Below are positions 56,761-64,000 of a stretch of DNA of 64,000 nt, in pieces; position 1 is the first letter of the stretch, and the number at the start of each line of letters is the position of its first letter. Below the pieces are notes generated by a model, which did no database searches, was not told where the DNA came from, and saw only the letters and a list, made by a program, of their open reading frames with translations. This DNA is from Coralliovum pocilloporae (GTDB lineage: Bacteria; Pseudomonadota; Alphaproteobacteria; Rhizobiales; Cohaesibacteraceae). The DNA lies in assembly GCF_030845175.1 (NCBI RefSeq), contig NZ_CP132542.1, forward strand, positions 3,073,501-3,137,500, in the 5' to 3' direction. A program made the position numbers and the translations under genes.

Positions 56761-58311
56761 ATGACCGATACAATCCTTATCATTGATTTTGGCTCTCAGG
56801 TGACGCAGCTGATCGCGCGCCGTGTGCGTGAAACCGGCGTCTATTCTGAGGTCGTACCGTTCCAGTCTGCGGAAGCGGCTATCGAACGGATGAAGCCGAA
56901 GGGTATCATCTTCTCAGGTGGTCCTGCATCGACGGGTGATATCGATTCACCGCGTGCACCGGACAATGCGTTTTCCTGCGGAGTGCCGATCCTCGGCATC
57001 TGTTATGGCCAGATGACCCTCTGTGTTCAGATGGGTGGGCAGGCTGAAAGCTCCGATCATCGTGAATTCGGCCGGGCCTATGTCAATGTCAAAGGCAAGA
57101 GCCCGCTGTTCGACGGGGTCTGGGATGATGTGGACAGTGCTCACCAGGTCTGGATGAGCCACGGTGACCGTGTCATCAATCTGCCGGAAGGTTTCGAGGT
57201 CATCGGAACATCCGAGAATGCTCCATTCGCAGCGTTTGCGAATGAAGAGCGGCAGTATTACGGCCTGATGTTCCACCCGGAAGTGGTGCATACGCCGGAT
57301 GGCGGCAAGCTGCTGGCGAATTTCGTGCACAAGGTTTGTGATATTCCCGGCGACTGGTCCATGGCTGCTTTCCGCGGGCAGGCGGTTCAGGCCATCCGTG
57401 ATCAGGTTGGCGACGGCAAAGTCATCTGCGGCCTGTCCGGCGGTGTCGATTCGTCCGTTGCCGCAGTTCTGCTCCATGAAGCGATTGGCGATCAGCTCAC
57501 CTGTATCTTCGTTGACCACGGTCTGATGCGGATGAATGAGGCCGATCAGGTGGTTTCCCTGTTCCGTGAGCACTACAACATTCCGCTGGTCCATGTGGAC
57601 GCGAGTGAAATGTTCATCTCCGCCCTGGAGGGAGAGACAGATCCGGAGACGAAACGCAAAACCATCGGCAAGCTGTTCATTGATGTGTTTGAGGACGAGG
57701 CCAAGCGTATTGGTGGTGCCGAGTTCCTCGCCCAAGGGACGCTCTACCCGGATGTGATCGAATCCGTTTCCTTTACCGGCGGACCGTCGGTGACCATCAA
57801 GTCTCACCACAATGTGGGCGGCCTGCCTGAGCGGATGAACATGAAGCTGGTGGAGCCACTGCGCGAACTGTTCAAGGATGAGGTCCGTGATCTGGGGCGT
57901 GAACTGGGTCTGCCGGACAGCTTTGTCGGCCGTCATCCGTTCCCTGGACCGGGTCTTGCTATCCGCTGCCCGGGCGGCATAACACGCGACAAGCTGAATA
58001 TTCTGCGTCAGGCGGATGCGATTTATCTGGATGAAATTCGCAAAGCCGGTCTTTACGATGCCATATGGCAGGCATTTGCTGTTCTTCTGCCGGTTCAGAC
58101 CGTCGGTGTGATGGGCGATGGCCGAACCTATGAATATGTCTGCGCGCTCCGCGCCGTTACATCAGTGGATGGCATGACAGCGGATTTCTATCACTACGAT
58201 ATGGAATTTCTGGGTCGCGCTGCAACGCGCATCATCAACGAGGTCAAGGGCGTCAATCGTGTGGTCTATGATGTGACCTCGAAACCTCCCGGAACCATCG
58301 AATGGGAATAA
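56761..58311 (+). CDS. guaA: GMP synthase (glutamine-hydrolysing) GuaA
   Basis: The 516-residue enzyme starts at the ATG at 56761 after GGAAAGAGG; the frame extends upstream but only here does the protein begin as usual ([13 protein letters not shown]). The glutaminase domain has Cys81 (GICYGQ), His172 and Glu174 (FHPEVVH). The ATP pyrophosphatase loop SGGVDSS is at residues 226-232, and the C-terminal dimerisation domain ends in KPPGTIEWE. It aminates XMP to GMP, the step after guaB. Confidence 0.97.
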   Translation: MTDTILIIDFGSQVTQLIARRVRETGVYSEVVPFQSAEAAIERMKPKGIIFSGGPASTGDIDSPRAPDNAFSCGVPILGICYGQMTLCVQMGGQAESSDHREFGRAYVNVKGKSPLFDGVWDDVDSAHQVWMSHGDRVINLPEGFEVIGTSENAPFAAFANEERQYYGLMFHPEVVHTPDGGKLLANFVHKVCDIPGDWSMAAFRGQAVQAIRDQVGDGKVICGLSGGVDSSVAAVLLHEAIGDQLTCIFVDHGLMRMNEADQVVSLFREHYNIPLVHVDASEMFISALEGETDPETKRKTIGKLFIDVFEDEAKRIGGAEFLAQGTLYPDVIESVSFTGGPSVTIKSHHNVGGLPERMNMKLVEPLRELFKDEVRDLGRELGLPDSFVGRHPFPGPGLAIRCPGGITRDKLNILRQADAIYLDEIRKAGLYDAIWQAFAVLLPVQTVGVMGDGRTYEYVCALRAVTSVDGMTADFYHYDMEFLGRAATRIINEVKGVNRVVYDVTSKPPGTIEWE

Positions 58312-58401
58312 GACGTCCAATTCACCTGGGCGCGTAAAACAGAGCTGTGGCATGGCGCGGGTCGGAAGCGACCCTTTCTCAGGCCGTGCCGCAGGTTTCT
58401 C

Positions 58402-59244
58402 TCAGCCGTTTTCCCGTATGCGGGTTTCAAACAGTTCCGTAAGATGGCGTTTTACATCGTCCTTGAACGGGGCACAGCCGTCCAGAATGGTCTTCGCCTT
58501 GAGGAAGTCCAGAACCCGGTAGTCATCTATAGGGGGCTTGAACACCAGATTGGCTGTCTCGGTTACAGCCTTTGCCGAGGAAATGGCCTGCATCAGAATC
58601 TGGGTTGACCCGAATGCGGACTCCATCGGAGTGGGCATCACCGCAGGATCGCCTACGGGCTCCCCGGCAACATCAACACCAACAATGATATCGGCGGACC
58701 CTGTCAGATGGTCCGTGGGCAGAGGATTGGTGAGGCCGCCATCAACTAAGTAGCGATTGTTGACGAGAACCGGTTTGAACAGCATGGGAATGGCAATGGA
58801 TGCTGATATGGCCTGCCTCAAATTGCCGGCTGTCAGCACCACTTCGCTTGCCCCATAGAAGTCGGTCGCGATAATGGCGAGCGGAATGTCCAGGTCGCTG
58901 AAGTCCCGTTTGATGGCTTTTGGCAGGAAGTGTTCGACGATCTTTTCCGCGTCAATATGGCCAAGTGTCAGGCCATTTGACCACAGCTCACGGATGGAGC
59001 CGGGGCGCAGTTTCCAGAAACGGGCAGCCAGTTCTTTCTGATTGGAGAAGAGAGACAGCACTTCCTCTCGAATGGCTGCACCTGAAAGGCCGGACGCATA
59101 GCCCGCTCCGATAATGGAGCCGATAGACGTGCCGGACAGAGCTGTCGGTTTGATCCCCAGCTCATCCAAAGCTTCAAGCACCACAATATGTGCCAGCCCT
59201 CGTGCACCGCCGCCGCCAAGAGCAAGAGCCAGTGTTTCCGTCAT
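58402..59244 (-). CDS. Patatin-like phospholipase family protein (RssA-like)
   Basis: The 280-residue protein has the oxyanion loop GGGGARGLAH, the nucleophile motif GTSIGS and the catalytic Asp in LVDGGLTNP, which together make the Ser-Asp dyad of patatins. It resembles bacterial RssA proteins. The enzyme probably hydrolyses acyl chains of phospholipids in the cytosol; no signal peptide is present. It is convergent with guaA. Confidence 0.9.
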   Translation of the reverse strand: MTETLALALGGGGARGLAHIVVLEALDELGIKPTALSGTSIGSIIGAGYASGLSGAAIREEVLSLFSNQKELAARFWKLRPGSIRELWSNGLTLGHIDAEKIVEHFLPKAIKRDFSDLDIPLAIIATDFYGASEVVLTAGNLRQAISASIAIPMLFKPVLVNNRYLVDGGLTNPLPTDHLTGSADIIVGVDVAGEPVGDPAVMPTPMESAFGSTQILMQAISSAKAVTETANLVFKPPIDDYRVLDFLKAKTILDGCAPFKDDVKRHLTELFETRIRENG

Positions 59245-59329
59245 TCAAGCCGCCTTTATCTGAAGTGCCCGGGACAGAATGCCGAGGACAGATGCCTAAG
59301 ACAGATGTATGTGGCTTTATGCTTGTCTT

Positions 59330-59369
59330 CAATAACAAAACCCGCCGCAGGGGAGGACTGCAGCGGGTT
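59330..59369 (-). terminator. Rho-independent terminator of the small peptide gene
   Basis: On the reverse strand AACCCGCTGCAG pairs with CTGCGGCGGGTT (one mismatch, seven-base loop), followed by TTGTTATTG. It lies 55 bases past the stop of the small frame at 59425-59502. A perfect AAGACC/GGTCTT hairpin also overlaps the region just after that stop (59411-59426). Confidence 0.85.
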
Positions 59370-59424
59370 CTATAACGTCACAAAATGACCTCTGAAGGTC
59401 AGGCTGTCTGAAGACCTGTCGGTC

Positions 59425-59502
59425 TTAGATGAAGGCAGACAGAAGGCCGAGAATGATGATCGCGGCGAACTGAACTTTGGCGGACTGCTCAAGAAGCGTC
59501 AT
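59425..59502 (-). CDS. 25-residue membrane peptide gene
   Basis: ATG is preceded by CGGAGAG about five bases upstream and the frame ends at TAA after 25 codons. The peptide begins MTLLEQSAKVQF and continues as one hydrophobic helix (AAIIILGLLSAFI). The strong terminator 55 bases downstream and lack of any other gene indicate a dedicated short transcript of roughly 200 bases. I do not recognise a family. It resembles tiny inner-membrane subunits or stress peptides. The transcript could instead act as a small RNA. Confidence 0.6.
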   Translation of the reverse strand: MTLLEQSAKVQFAAIIILGLLSAFI

Positions 59503-59781
59503 GATTACTCTCCGTTGTAAGTGTGTGCGTTTGACTTGAGAGTGATATACGCCTGATCAGGCCAGAGGAAAAATGCTGAAATCGCGTTCCTGATATGCAG
59601 TTTGTGCATGCCCGCACATGGCCCGCGCATGGCCTGCGAATAGTCAGAGATAGGAAAATGCATGCAACGTGGCGGAAAATCGTCATGAAACAGGCCAGAG
59701 TGCCGCTTGTGGCATCATCCTTTTAACGGAATCGGAGTATGCAAAAGCCCAAAGCAAGACCTGCCCGGGAGAGTCACTGTC

Positions 59782-61176
59782 ATGAAACATTATGATCTTG
59801 TCGTCATCGGAAGCGGCCCGGCTGGTCGCCGTGCAGCCATCCAGGCAGCAAAGCTCGGGCGGGATGTCCTTGTTATTGAAAAGGGAACGCGGGTCGGTGG
59901 CGTCTCGGTTCACACCGGCACGATCCCCTCAAAAACCCTGCGCGAAACGGTTCTGAACCTGTCAGGCTGGCGTGAACGCGGCTTTTATGGCCGGTCGTAC
60001 AGGGTCAAGACTGATATTACGGCATCCGATCTGTTGAAACGGCTTCACATCACGCTCAATCATGAGGTTGAGGTGCTGGAGCATCAGTTTGCCCGCAACC
60101 GGGTTCAGACCAAGCGGGGAATGGCGCGGTTCCTGGACAAGAACCGGATCGAAGTCACCTCTGAAGAAGGTGAGCAGGAAGTCATTTCCGGCGAAAAGGT
60201 GATCATCACGGTTGGTACCAAGCCGTTCCGTCCTGACTATATCCCCTTTGACAACGACCGGATTATCGACAGCGATGAAGTGCTGGAGTTGAAAGAGCTT
60301 CCCCGCAGCATTGCTGTCATCGGTGCGGGGGTTATCGGCATTGAATATGCCACGATCTTCAGCGCGCTGGATGTGGCGGTTACCGTTGTTGAACCGCGGG
60401 ATACGGTTCTCGATTTCATCGACCGGGAACTGGTTGCAGAATTCCTTCATGATCTGAGAGACCGTGGCGTGGTTCTGCGACTTGGTTGCGCTGCCGAGAA
60501 GGTGGAGCGCCTGGACTCTGGCGGGTGTCAGATTACGCTCGCAGGCGGGCGGTCCGTGAAAACGGATGTGGTTCTGTTTGCAGCCGGTCGTATGGGAGCA
60601 ACCGACAGCCTTAATCTTGATGCCTGCGGGCTTGAAAGCGATCATCGCGGCCGCCTGACCGTGGACGCCGAAACGTTCCAGACCTCTGTGCCGAACATCT
60701 ATGCTGCGGGTGACGTTATCGGGTTTCCGAGCCTTGCCTCAACCTCAATGGAGCAGGGCCGTATTGCCGCCTGTCACGCGTTCGAAATGGAAGCGCCGGA
60801 GCCGCCTGAATATTTCCCCTACGGGATTTATGCTGTCCCGGAAATTTCCACCTGTGGCATGTCCGAAGAAGAGGTCAAGGAACGGGGGATTGCCTATGAG
60901 TGTGGCGTAGCCCGGTTCCGTGAGACCTCGCGCGGGCATATCATGGGTATCAATTCCGGTATGCTGAAGATGATTGTCTCCCTGAAGACCCGGCGTCTGC
61001 TGGGCGTGCACATTGTGGGCGAGGGGGCGACCGAGCTGATTCATATTGGACAGGCCGTTCTCAATCTGCGTGGCACGGTGGATTATTTTGTTGAAAACAC
61101 GTTCAACTACCCCACATTGGCGGAAGCGTACAAAATAGCCGCGCTGGATGCCTGGAACCGGATGCCCGCGACCTGA
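59782..61176 (+). CDS. sthA: Soluble pyridine nucleotide transhydrogenase-like flavoprotein SthA
   Basis: From the ATG at 59782 (GGGAGAG eight bases upstream) the protein has 464 residues, close to E. coli SthA (466). It has the FAD motif VIGSGPAGRRAA, the SVHTGTIPSKTLRE segment in place of the redox-disulfide CxxxxC of dihydrolipoamide dehydrogenase, a second nucleotide fold VIGAGVIGIEYATI and AAGDVIGFPSLAS. The missing disulfide supports SthA over lipoamide dehydrogenase or mercuric reductase. It balances NADPH and NAD+ pools in the cytosol. Confidence 0.9.
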   Translation: MKHYDLVVIGSGPAGRRAAIQAAKLGRDVLVIEKGTRVGGVSVHTGTIPSKTLRETVLNLSGWRERGFYGRSYRVKTDITASDLLKRLHITLNHEVEVLEHQFARNRVQTKRGMARFLDKNRIEVTSEEGEQEVISGEKVIITVGTKPFRPDYIPFDNDRIIDSDEVLELKELPRSIAVIGAGVIGIEYATIFSALDVAVTVVEPRDTVLDFIDRELVAEFLHDLRDRGVVLRLGCAAEKVERLDSGGCQITLAGGRSVKTDVVLFAAGRMGATDSLNLDACGLESDHRGRLTVDAETFQTSVPNIYAAGDVIGFPSLASTSMEQGRIAACHAFEMEAPEPPEYFPYGIYAVPEISTCGMSEEEVKERGIAYECGVARFRETSRGHIMGINSGMLKMIVSLKTRRLLGVHIVGEGATELIHIGQAVLNLRGTVDYFVENTFNYPTLAEAYKIAALDAWNRMPAT

Positions 61177-61207
61177 TCCGCTACGGCCAAGGTGACGAGG
61201 ACAGAGC

Positions 61208-62227
61208 GTGGATTCCATTACTCAGGCCACATTGGGGGCCGCTGTCGGCTATGCGATTGGCGGTCCGGTTCTGGGACGCAAGGCAGCTCTGTGGGGCATC
61301 GGGCTTGGCACACTTCCGGATCTGGATGTGCTCATCCGGTTTGAAGACCCGGTTGCCAACTTCACCTATCATCGCAGTTTTACCCATTCTGTCCTTGTGC
61401 TCGCGGCCATTACTCCGGTGTTGGCAGCCGGTATCAGACGGTTTCACAAGCTGTCAAAGGATGCCAGTCTGACCATCACCCTGATGGTTCTGCTGACGCT
61501 TGTGACCCACCCGCTGCTTGATGCCTTTACCTCCTATGGTACCCAGCTCCTGTGGCCCTTGACAGATTATCCGTTCTACCTGGCCTCCATCTCCATTATT
61601 GACCCGATCTATACACTGCCGATGCTCGGCGCGGTTATCATGGCCTTGATCCGGCCGCGATCTCCGCGCAGTCGGGCGGCTGTTCTCGGTGCGATCGCTT
61701 TGAGTACGGCCTATCTGGGATGGACGCAGGTGCTTCAGGCCCGCATGACCACTTATGCAGAACAGCAGCTGGCTCAAAATGACATCCGGCCTGATCGTCT
61801 GTTTGTGACCCCAACCCTGTTCAACTCACTGCTCTGGTATGTGGTCGCTGTGGAGGGGGACACGATCCACTACGGGTTCTCATCGTTGCTGGATAGGCAG
61901 GATAAACCGCTAAACCTGATTGCGACGCCGCGCAATGAGGCCCTCTTGGAGGATCTGCAGGGCAGCTGGACCGTTGACCGCCTGAAATGGTTCTCCCATG
62001 GCTTTTATCAGGCGGAAGTCGAGGACAAGCAGGTGGTGATGAGCGACTTGCGCATGGGGCTTGCCCCGCATTTCTCCTTTCGGTTTGCAGTGGCCCCCGA
62101 AGATACCAAAGACGGGCCTCTGCCAATCAGTCAACGCGTGCGCAAGCCGAGACCTGAAGGGGCTGTCGGATGGATTTTTGACCGGATGACCGCAAAGATC
62201 TCCTGTGCCAGCTGGAAAAATTGCTGA
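61208..62227 (+). CDS. Membrane-bound metal-dependent hydrolase family protein (YdjM/DUF457-like)
   Basis: The 339-residue protein starts at GTG. It has MDSITQATLGAAVGYA, GTLPDLDVLI, HRSFTHSVLV and THPLLDAFTSYGTQLL, the His/Asp pattern of the YdjM/YbcI (LexA-regulated membrane hydrolase) family. About four to five membrane helices fill residues 10-180, followed by a soluble domain of about 150 residues. The reaction is unknown. It follows sthA by 31 bases and may be co-transcribed. Confidence 0.85.
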   Translation: MDSITQATLGAAVGYAIGGPVLGRKAALWGIGLGTLPDLDVLIRFEDPVANFTYHRSFTHSVLVLAAITPVLAAGIRRFHKLSKDASLTITLMVLLTLVTHPLLDAFTSYGTQLLWPLTDYPFYLASISIIDPIYTLPMLGAVIMALIRPRSPRSRAAVLGAIALSTAYLGWTQVLQARMTTYAEQQLAQNDIRPDRLFVTPTLFNSLLWYVVAVEGDTIHYGFSSLLDRQDKPLNLIATPRNEALLEDLQGSWTVDRLKWFSHGFYQAEVEDKQVVMSDLRMGLAPHFSFRFAVAPEDTKDGPLPISQRVRKPRPEGAVGWIFDRMTAKISCASWKNC

Positions 62228-62355
62228 CAGACCTTCGAGACTGATCCACAAGCGACATTCCGGTCGCGACAAAGCAAGACAATACAAAAAGCTCTGTACA
62301 ATAGTGCCTAGGCTAACAGGGTAGAGAACTGCCCGGCCTGGAGGACTGCACAATT

Positions 62356-63693
62356 ATGAGCGCGTTTGACAATCCGTTTTCTGTCTCCAACCGCAAGATT
62401 GATCCCACCCGCCGTCAGCATCTGAAGCCGGATGGGACGCCTGACAACAATGACCGGGTAGAAATCGGCCCGACGTCTCTGGCTTTTCAGGAATGGACCG
62501 ATCTGGGATTGACGGCTCCGGATATGCCGAGTTTGCGGGAATACCGCCTGAGCCGCATCCGGGCAGAGCTGAAGAAGCGGGATTATGCGGGAATCCTGAT
62601 GTGGGATCCGCTCAACATTCGTTATGCGACTGATTCCACCAATATGCAGCTCTGGATCACGCATAACTCGGCCCGCGCCTGTTTCATCGCCACAGAGGGC
62701 CCTGTGGTTCTGTTTGACTTCCACAGCTGCAACCACCTGTCGGAACATCTGCCTCTGGTCGATGAAATCCGTACGGTAACGTCGTTCTTCTATTTCGAAT
62801 CGGCCCAGCGTACGCCGGAAATGGCCAAGAGTTTTGCCGCCGAGATTGACGAGCTGGTGCGCAAATATGGCGGCGGCAATCGCCGTCTCGCGGTCGACAA
62901 GATGGAAATTGCAGGCGTCTGGGCTTTCCAGGAGATCGGTCTGGAACTGATGAATGGTCAGGAAGTCACCGAGTTCGCCCGCCTGGTAAAGAACGACAAT
63001 GAAGTCAACGCGATGCGTTGCGCAATCGCTGCCTGTGAAATCTCCATGCAGGAAATGCGAGACGCCTTCTATCATGGCATTACCGAAGATGAGCTGTGGT
63101 CGCACCTCCATGCGGGTAACATCAAACGTGGAGGCGAGTGGATTGAAACGCGCATCCTGTCATCAGGTCCGCGTACAAACCCCTGGTTCCAGGAATGCGG
63201 CCCGCGTCACATCTCGGAAGGTGACCTGCTGTCGTTTGATACGGACCTGATCGGCCCTTACGGGTATTGTTCTGATCTGTCGCGCTCCTGGATTTGCGGC
63301 GATGGCAAACCCACAGATGAGCAGAAGCGGCTCTATCAGTATGCCCATGAGCATATTATGACCAACACAGAGCGCCTGAAGCCGGGCATGAGCTTTGAGG
63401 AACTGACCTTTGGCGGTCATAATCTGGCGGAGGAGTTCGTCCCGCTCCGTTATGGCGTCAAATATCACGGCGTCGGCCTGTGCGATGAATATCCATCCAT
63501 CCGCTATCCGCAGGACTATGAGCATTGCGGTTATGAAGGCGTAACCGTGCCGGGCATGGTTTTGTGTGTTGAGGCCTATATCGGCGTTGTTGGCGGTACT
63601 GACGGCATCAAGCTGGAAGATCAGGTTCTGATTACGGACACAGGCTATGATCGCCTGTCAAACTTCCCGTTTGAAGATGACTTCCTGAAATAG
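62356..63693 (+). CDS. dddP: Dimethylsulfoniopropionate lyase DddP
   Basis: The 445-residue M24-fold protein has the dddP signatures DNNDRVEIGPT, DPLNIRYATDSTNMQLW, KRGGEWIETRILSSGPRTNP and SFDTDLIGPYG. Counting from the ATG, the metal ligands fall at Asp295, Asp297, Asp307, His371, Glu406 and Glu421 and the proposed catalytic residue at Asp377, the same numbers I recall for the characterised Ruegeria enzyme. It cleaves DMSP to dimethyl sulfide and acrylate in the cytosol. No acrylate-utilisation genes (acuI, prpE) are in the window. A terminator follows. Confidence 0.93.
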   Translation: MSAFDNPFSVSNRKIDPTRRQHLKPDGTPDNNDRVEIGPTSLAFQEWTDLGLTAPDMPSLREYRLSRIRAELKKRDYAGILMWDPLNIRYATDSTNMQLWITHNSARACFIATEGPVVLFDFHSCNHLSEHLPLVDEIRTVTSFFYFESAQRTPEMAKSFAAEIDELVRKYGGGNRRLAVDKMEIAGVWAFQEIGLELMNGQEVTEFARLVKNDNEVNAMRCAIAACEISMQEMRDAFYHGITEDELWSHLHAGNIKRGGEWIETRILSSGPRTNPWFQECGPRHISEGDLLSFDTDLIGPYGYCSDLSRSWICGDGKPTDEQKRLYQYAHEHIMTNTERLKPGMSFEELTFGGHNLAEEFVPLRYGVKYHGVGLCDEYPSIRYPQDYEHCGYEGVTVPGMVLCVEAYIGVVGGTDGIKLEDQVLITDTGYDRLSNFPFEDDFLK

Positions 63694-63716
63694 AGACCAG
63701 TCTCTGTACAAGGTGC

Positions 63717-63748
63717 AAGCCCGGGTGAACCGTCATCCGGGCTTTTTG
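63717..63748 (+). terminator. Rho-independent terminator of dddP
   Basis: AAGCCCGGGTGA pairs with TCATCCGGGCTT (one mismatch, four-base loop) and is followed by TTTTTG. Confidence 0.93.
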
Positions 63749-63852
63749 TATTGTTTCAGCAGCACCCCATGAAAGGGCCTCAATCAGGAGATATCGGCGA
63801 ATACATGGCTGGCGGATTGGTCGGTCATTTGTAGATATTTCTTGAGGTTCTT

Positions 63853-64000
63853 ATGCGTATTTTATCAAGTAAAACATTTTCTTATGTGAAAGTTTTCAAC
63901 CAGGTGGCAGGGGCATGTGTCATCTGCCTCGTCGCGCTTCTTGCTGTTGTGATGCTGTTTGAGCGGTTCCGCCATTACACCCGCTCTGTCTACGCACAGA
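63853..64000 (+). CDS. N-terminus of a membrane protein, cut by window end
   Basis: An ATG preceded by TTGAGG opens a frame that runs to the window edge (49 codons). It begins MRILSSKTFSYVKVFNQ and continues with one membrane helix (AGACVICLVALLAVVMLF) and a basic FERFRHYTRS. An N-terminal signal anchor after a short basic tail suits a sensor kinase, chemoreceptor or TRAP-type small subunit, but nothing decides between them. Confidence 0.6.
   Translation, partial: MRILSSKTFSYVKVFNQVAGACVICLVALLAVVMLFERFRHYTRSVYAQ

Noticed and set aside
56947-57936. 329-codon reverse frame opposite guaA
   Set aside because: Antisense shadow of a certain housekeeping gene; no family features.

Overview
The window looks like chromosome from a marine Alphaproteobacterium of moderately high GC. 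The taxonomic pointers are the guaB / rsmB / guaA neighbourhood, a phenylacetate (paa) gene cluster, an intact DMSP lyase gene (dddP) at the right end, a cytosolic NAD(P)H-type reductive dehalogenase and a non-pyrrolysine MttB-family methyltransferase. I cannot name the genus from sequence alone.

Left part (1-17 kb), catabolism. The 3' end of paaE enters from the left edge. It is followed by a CocE-type hydrolase (+) and an aromatic-amino-acid decarboxylase-like enzyme (-). A tight reverse-strand operon paaG-paaI-paaK-tetR follows, with a perfect 16-bp palindrome just upstream of paaG as the likely operator. An intergenic zone with hairpin repeats and a 272-bp element with 35-bp terminal inverted repeats separates it from nrtS and malonyl-CoA decarboxylase. 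Next come tRNA-Gln(CTG), a DUF4760-like protein, a three-subunit molybdenum hydroxylase with a MoaD/ThiS-like protein, a DUF4202 protein and a phosphonate monoester hydrolase/sulfatase relative.

Middle-left (17-30.4 kb). A MarR regulator precedes a 1072-residue fusion of a reductive dehalogenase to a flavin/2Fe-2S reductase, which converges on an MttB-family gene. Then come a RecD/Dda-like helicase, a Ppx/GppA phosphatase overlapping rlmE, a metallophosphoesterase-like protein that has lost its first metal-binding motif, a sodium:solute symporter and guaB with a strong terminator.

Toxin/secretion locus (30.4-52.8 kb). This is the most striking part. A single 14-kb gene encodes a 4671-residue RTX protein. 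I read four separate Cys-His-Asp triads in it, each in a YopT/C58-like cysteine-protease context, separated by repeated linker modules and followed by a hydrophobic segment, calcium-binding RTX repeats and a C-terminal secretion region. An outer-membrane beta-barrel gene and a type I secretion set with two ABC ATPases flanking one HlyD-type adaptor (the RtxB-RtxD-RtxE layout of MARTX systems) lie directly downstream on the same strand. The locus sits between guaB and rsmB, which are close neighbours in many alphaproteobacteria, so it looks like an inserted island. Base composition changes sharply along the toxin gene, suggesting mosaic assembly.

Right part (52.9-64 kb). Housekeeping genes resume: rsmB, a MarR regulator, a soluble chemoreceptor-like protein, a small secreted basic protein, guaA, a patatin-like phospholipase, an unlisted 25-codon membrane peptide gene with its own terminator, a SthA-like transhydrogenase, a membrane hydrolase, dddP with all its published metal ligands, and the start of a membrane protein cut by the right edge.
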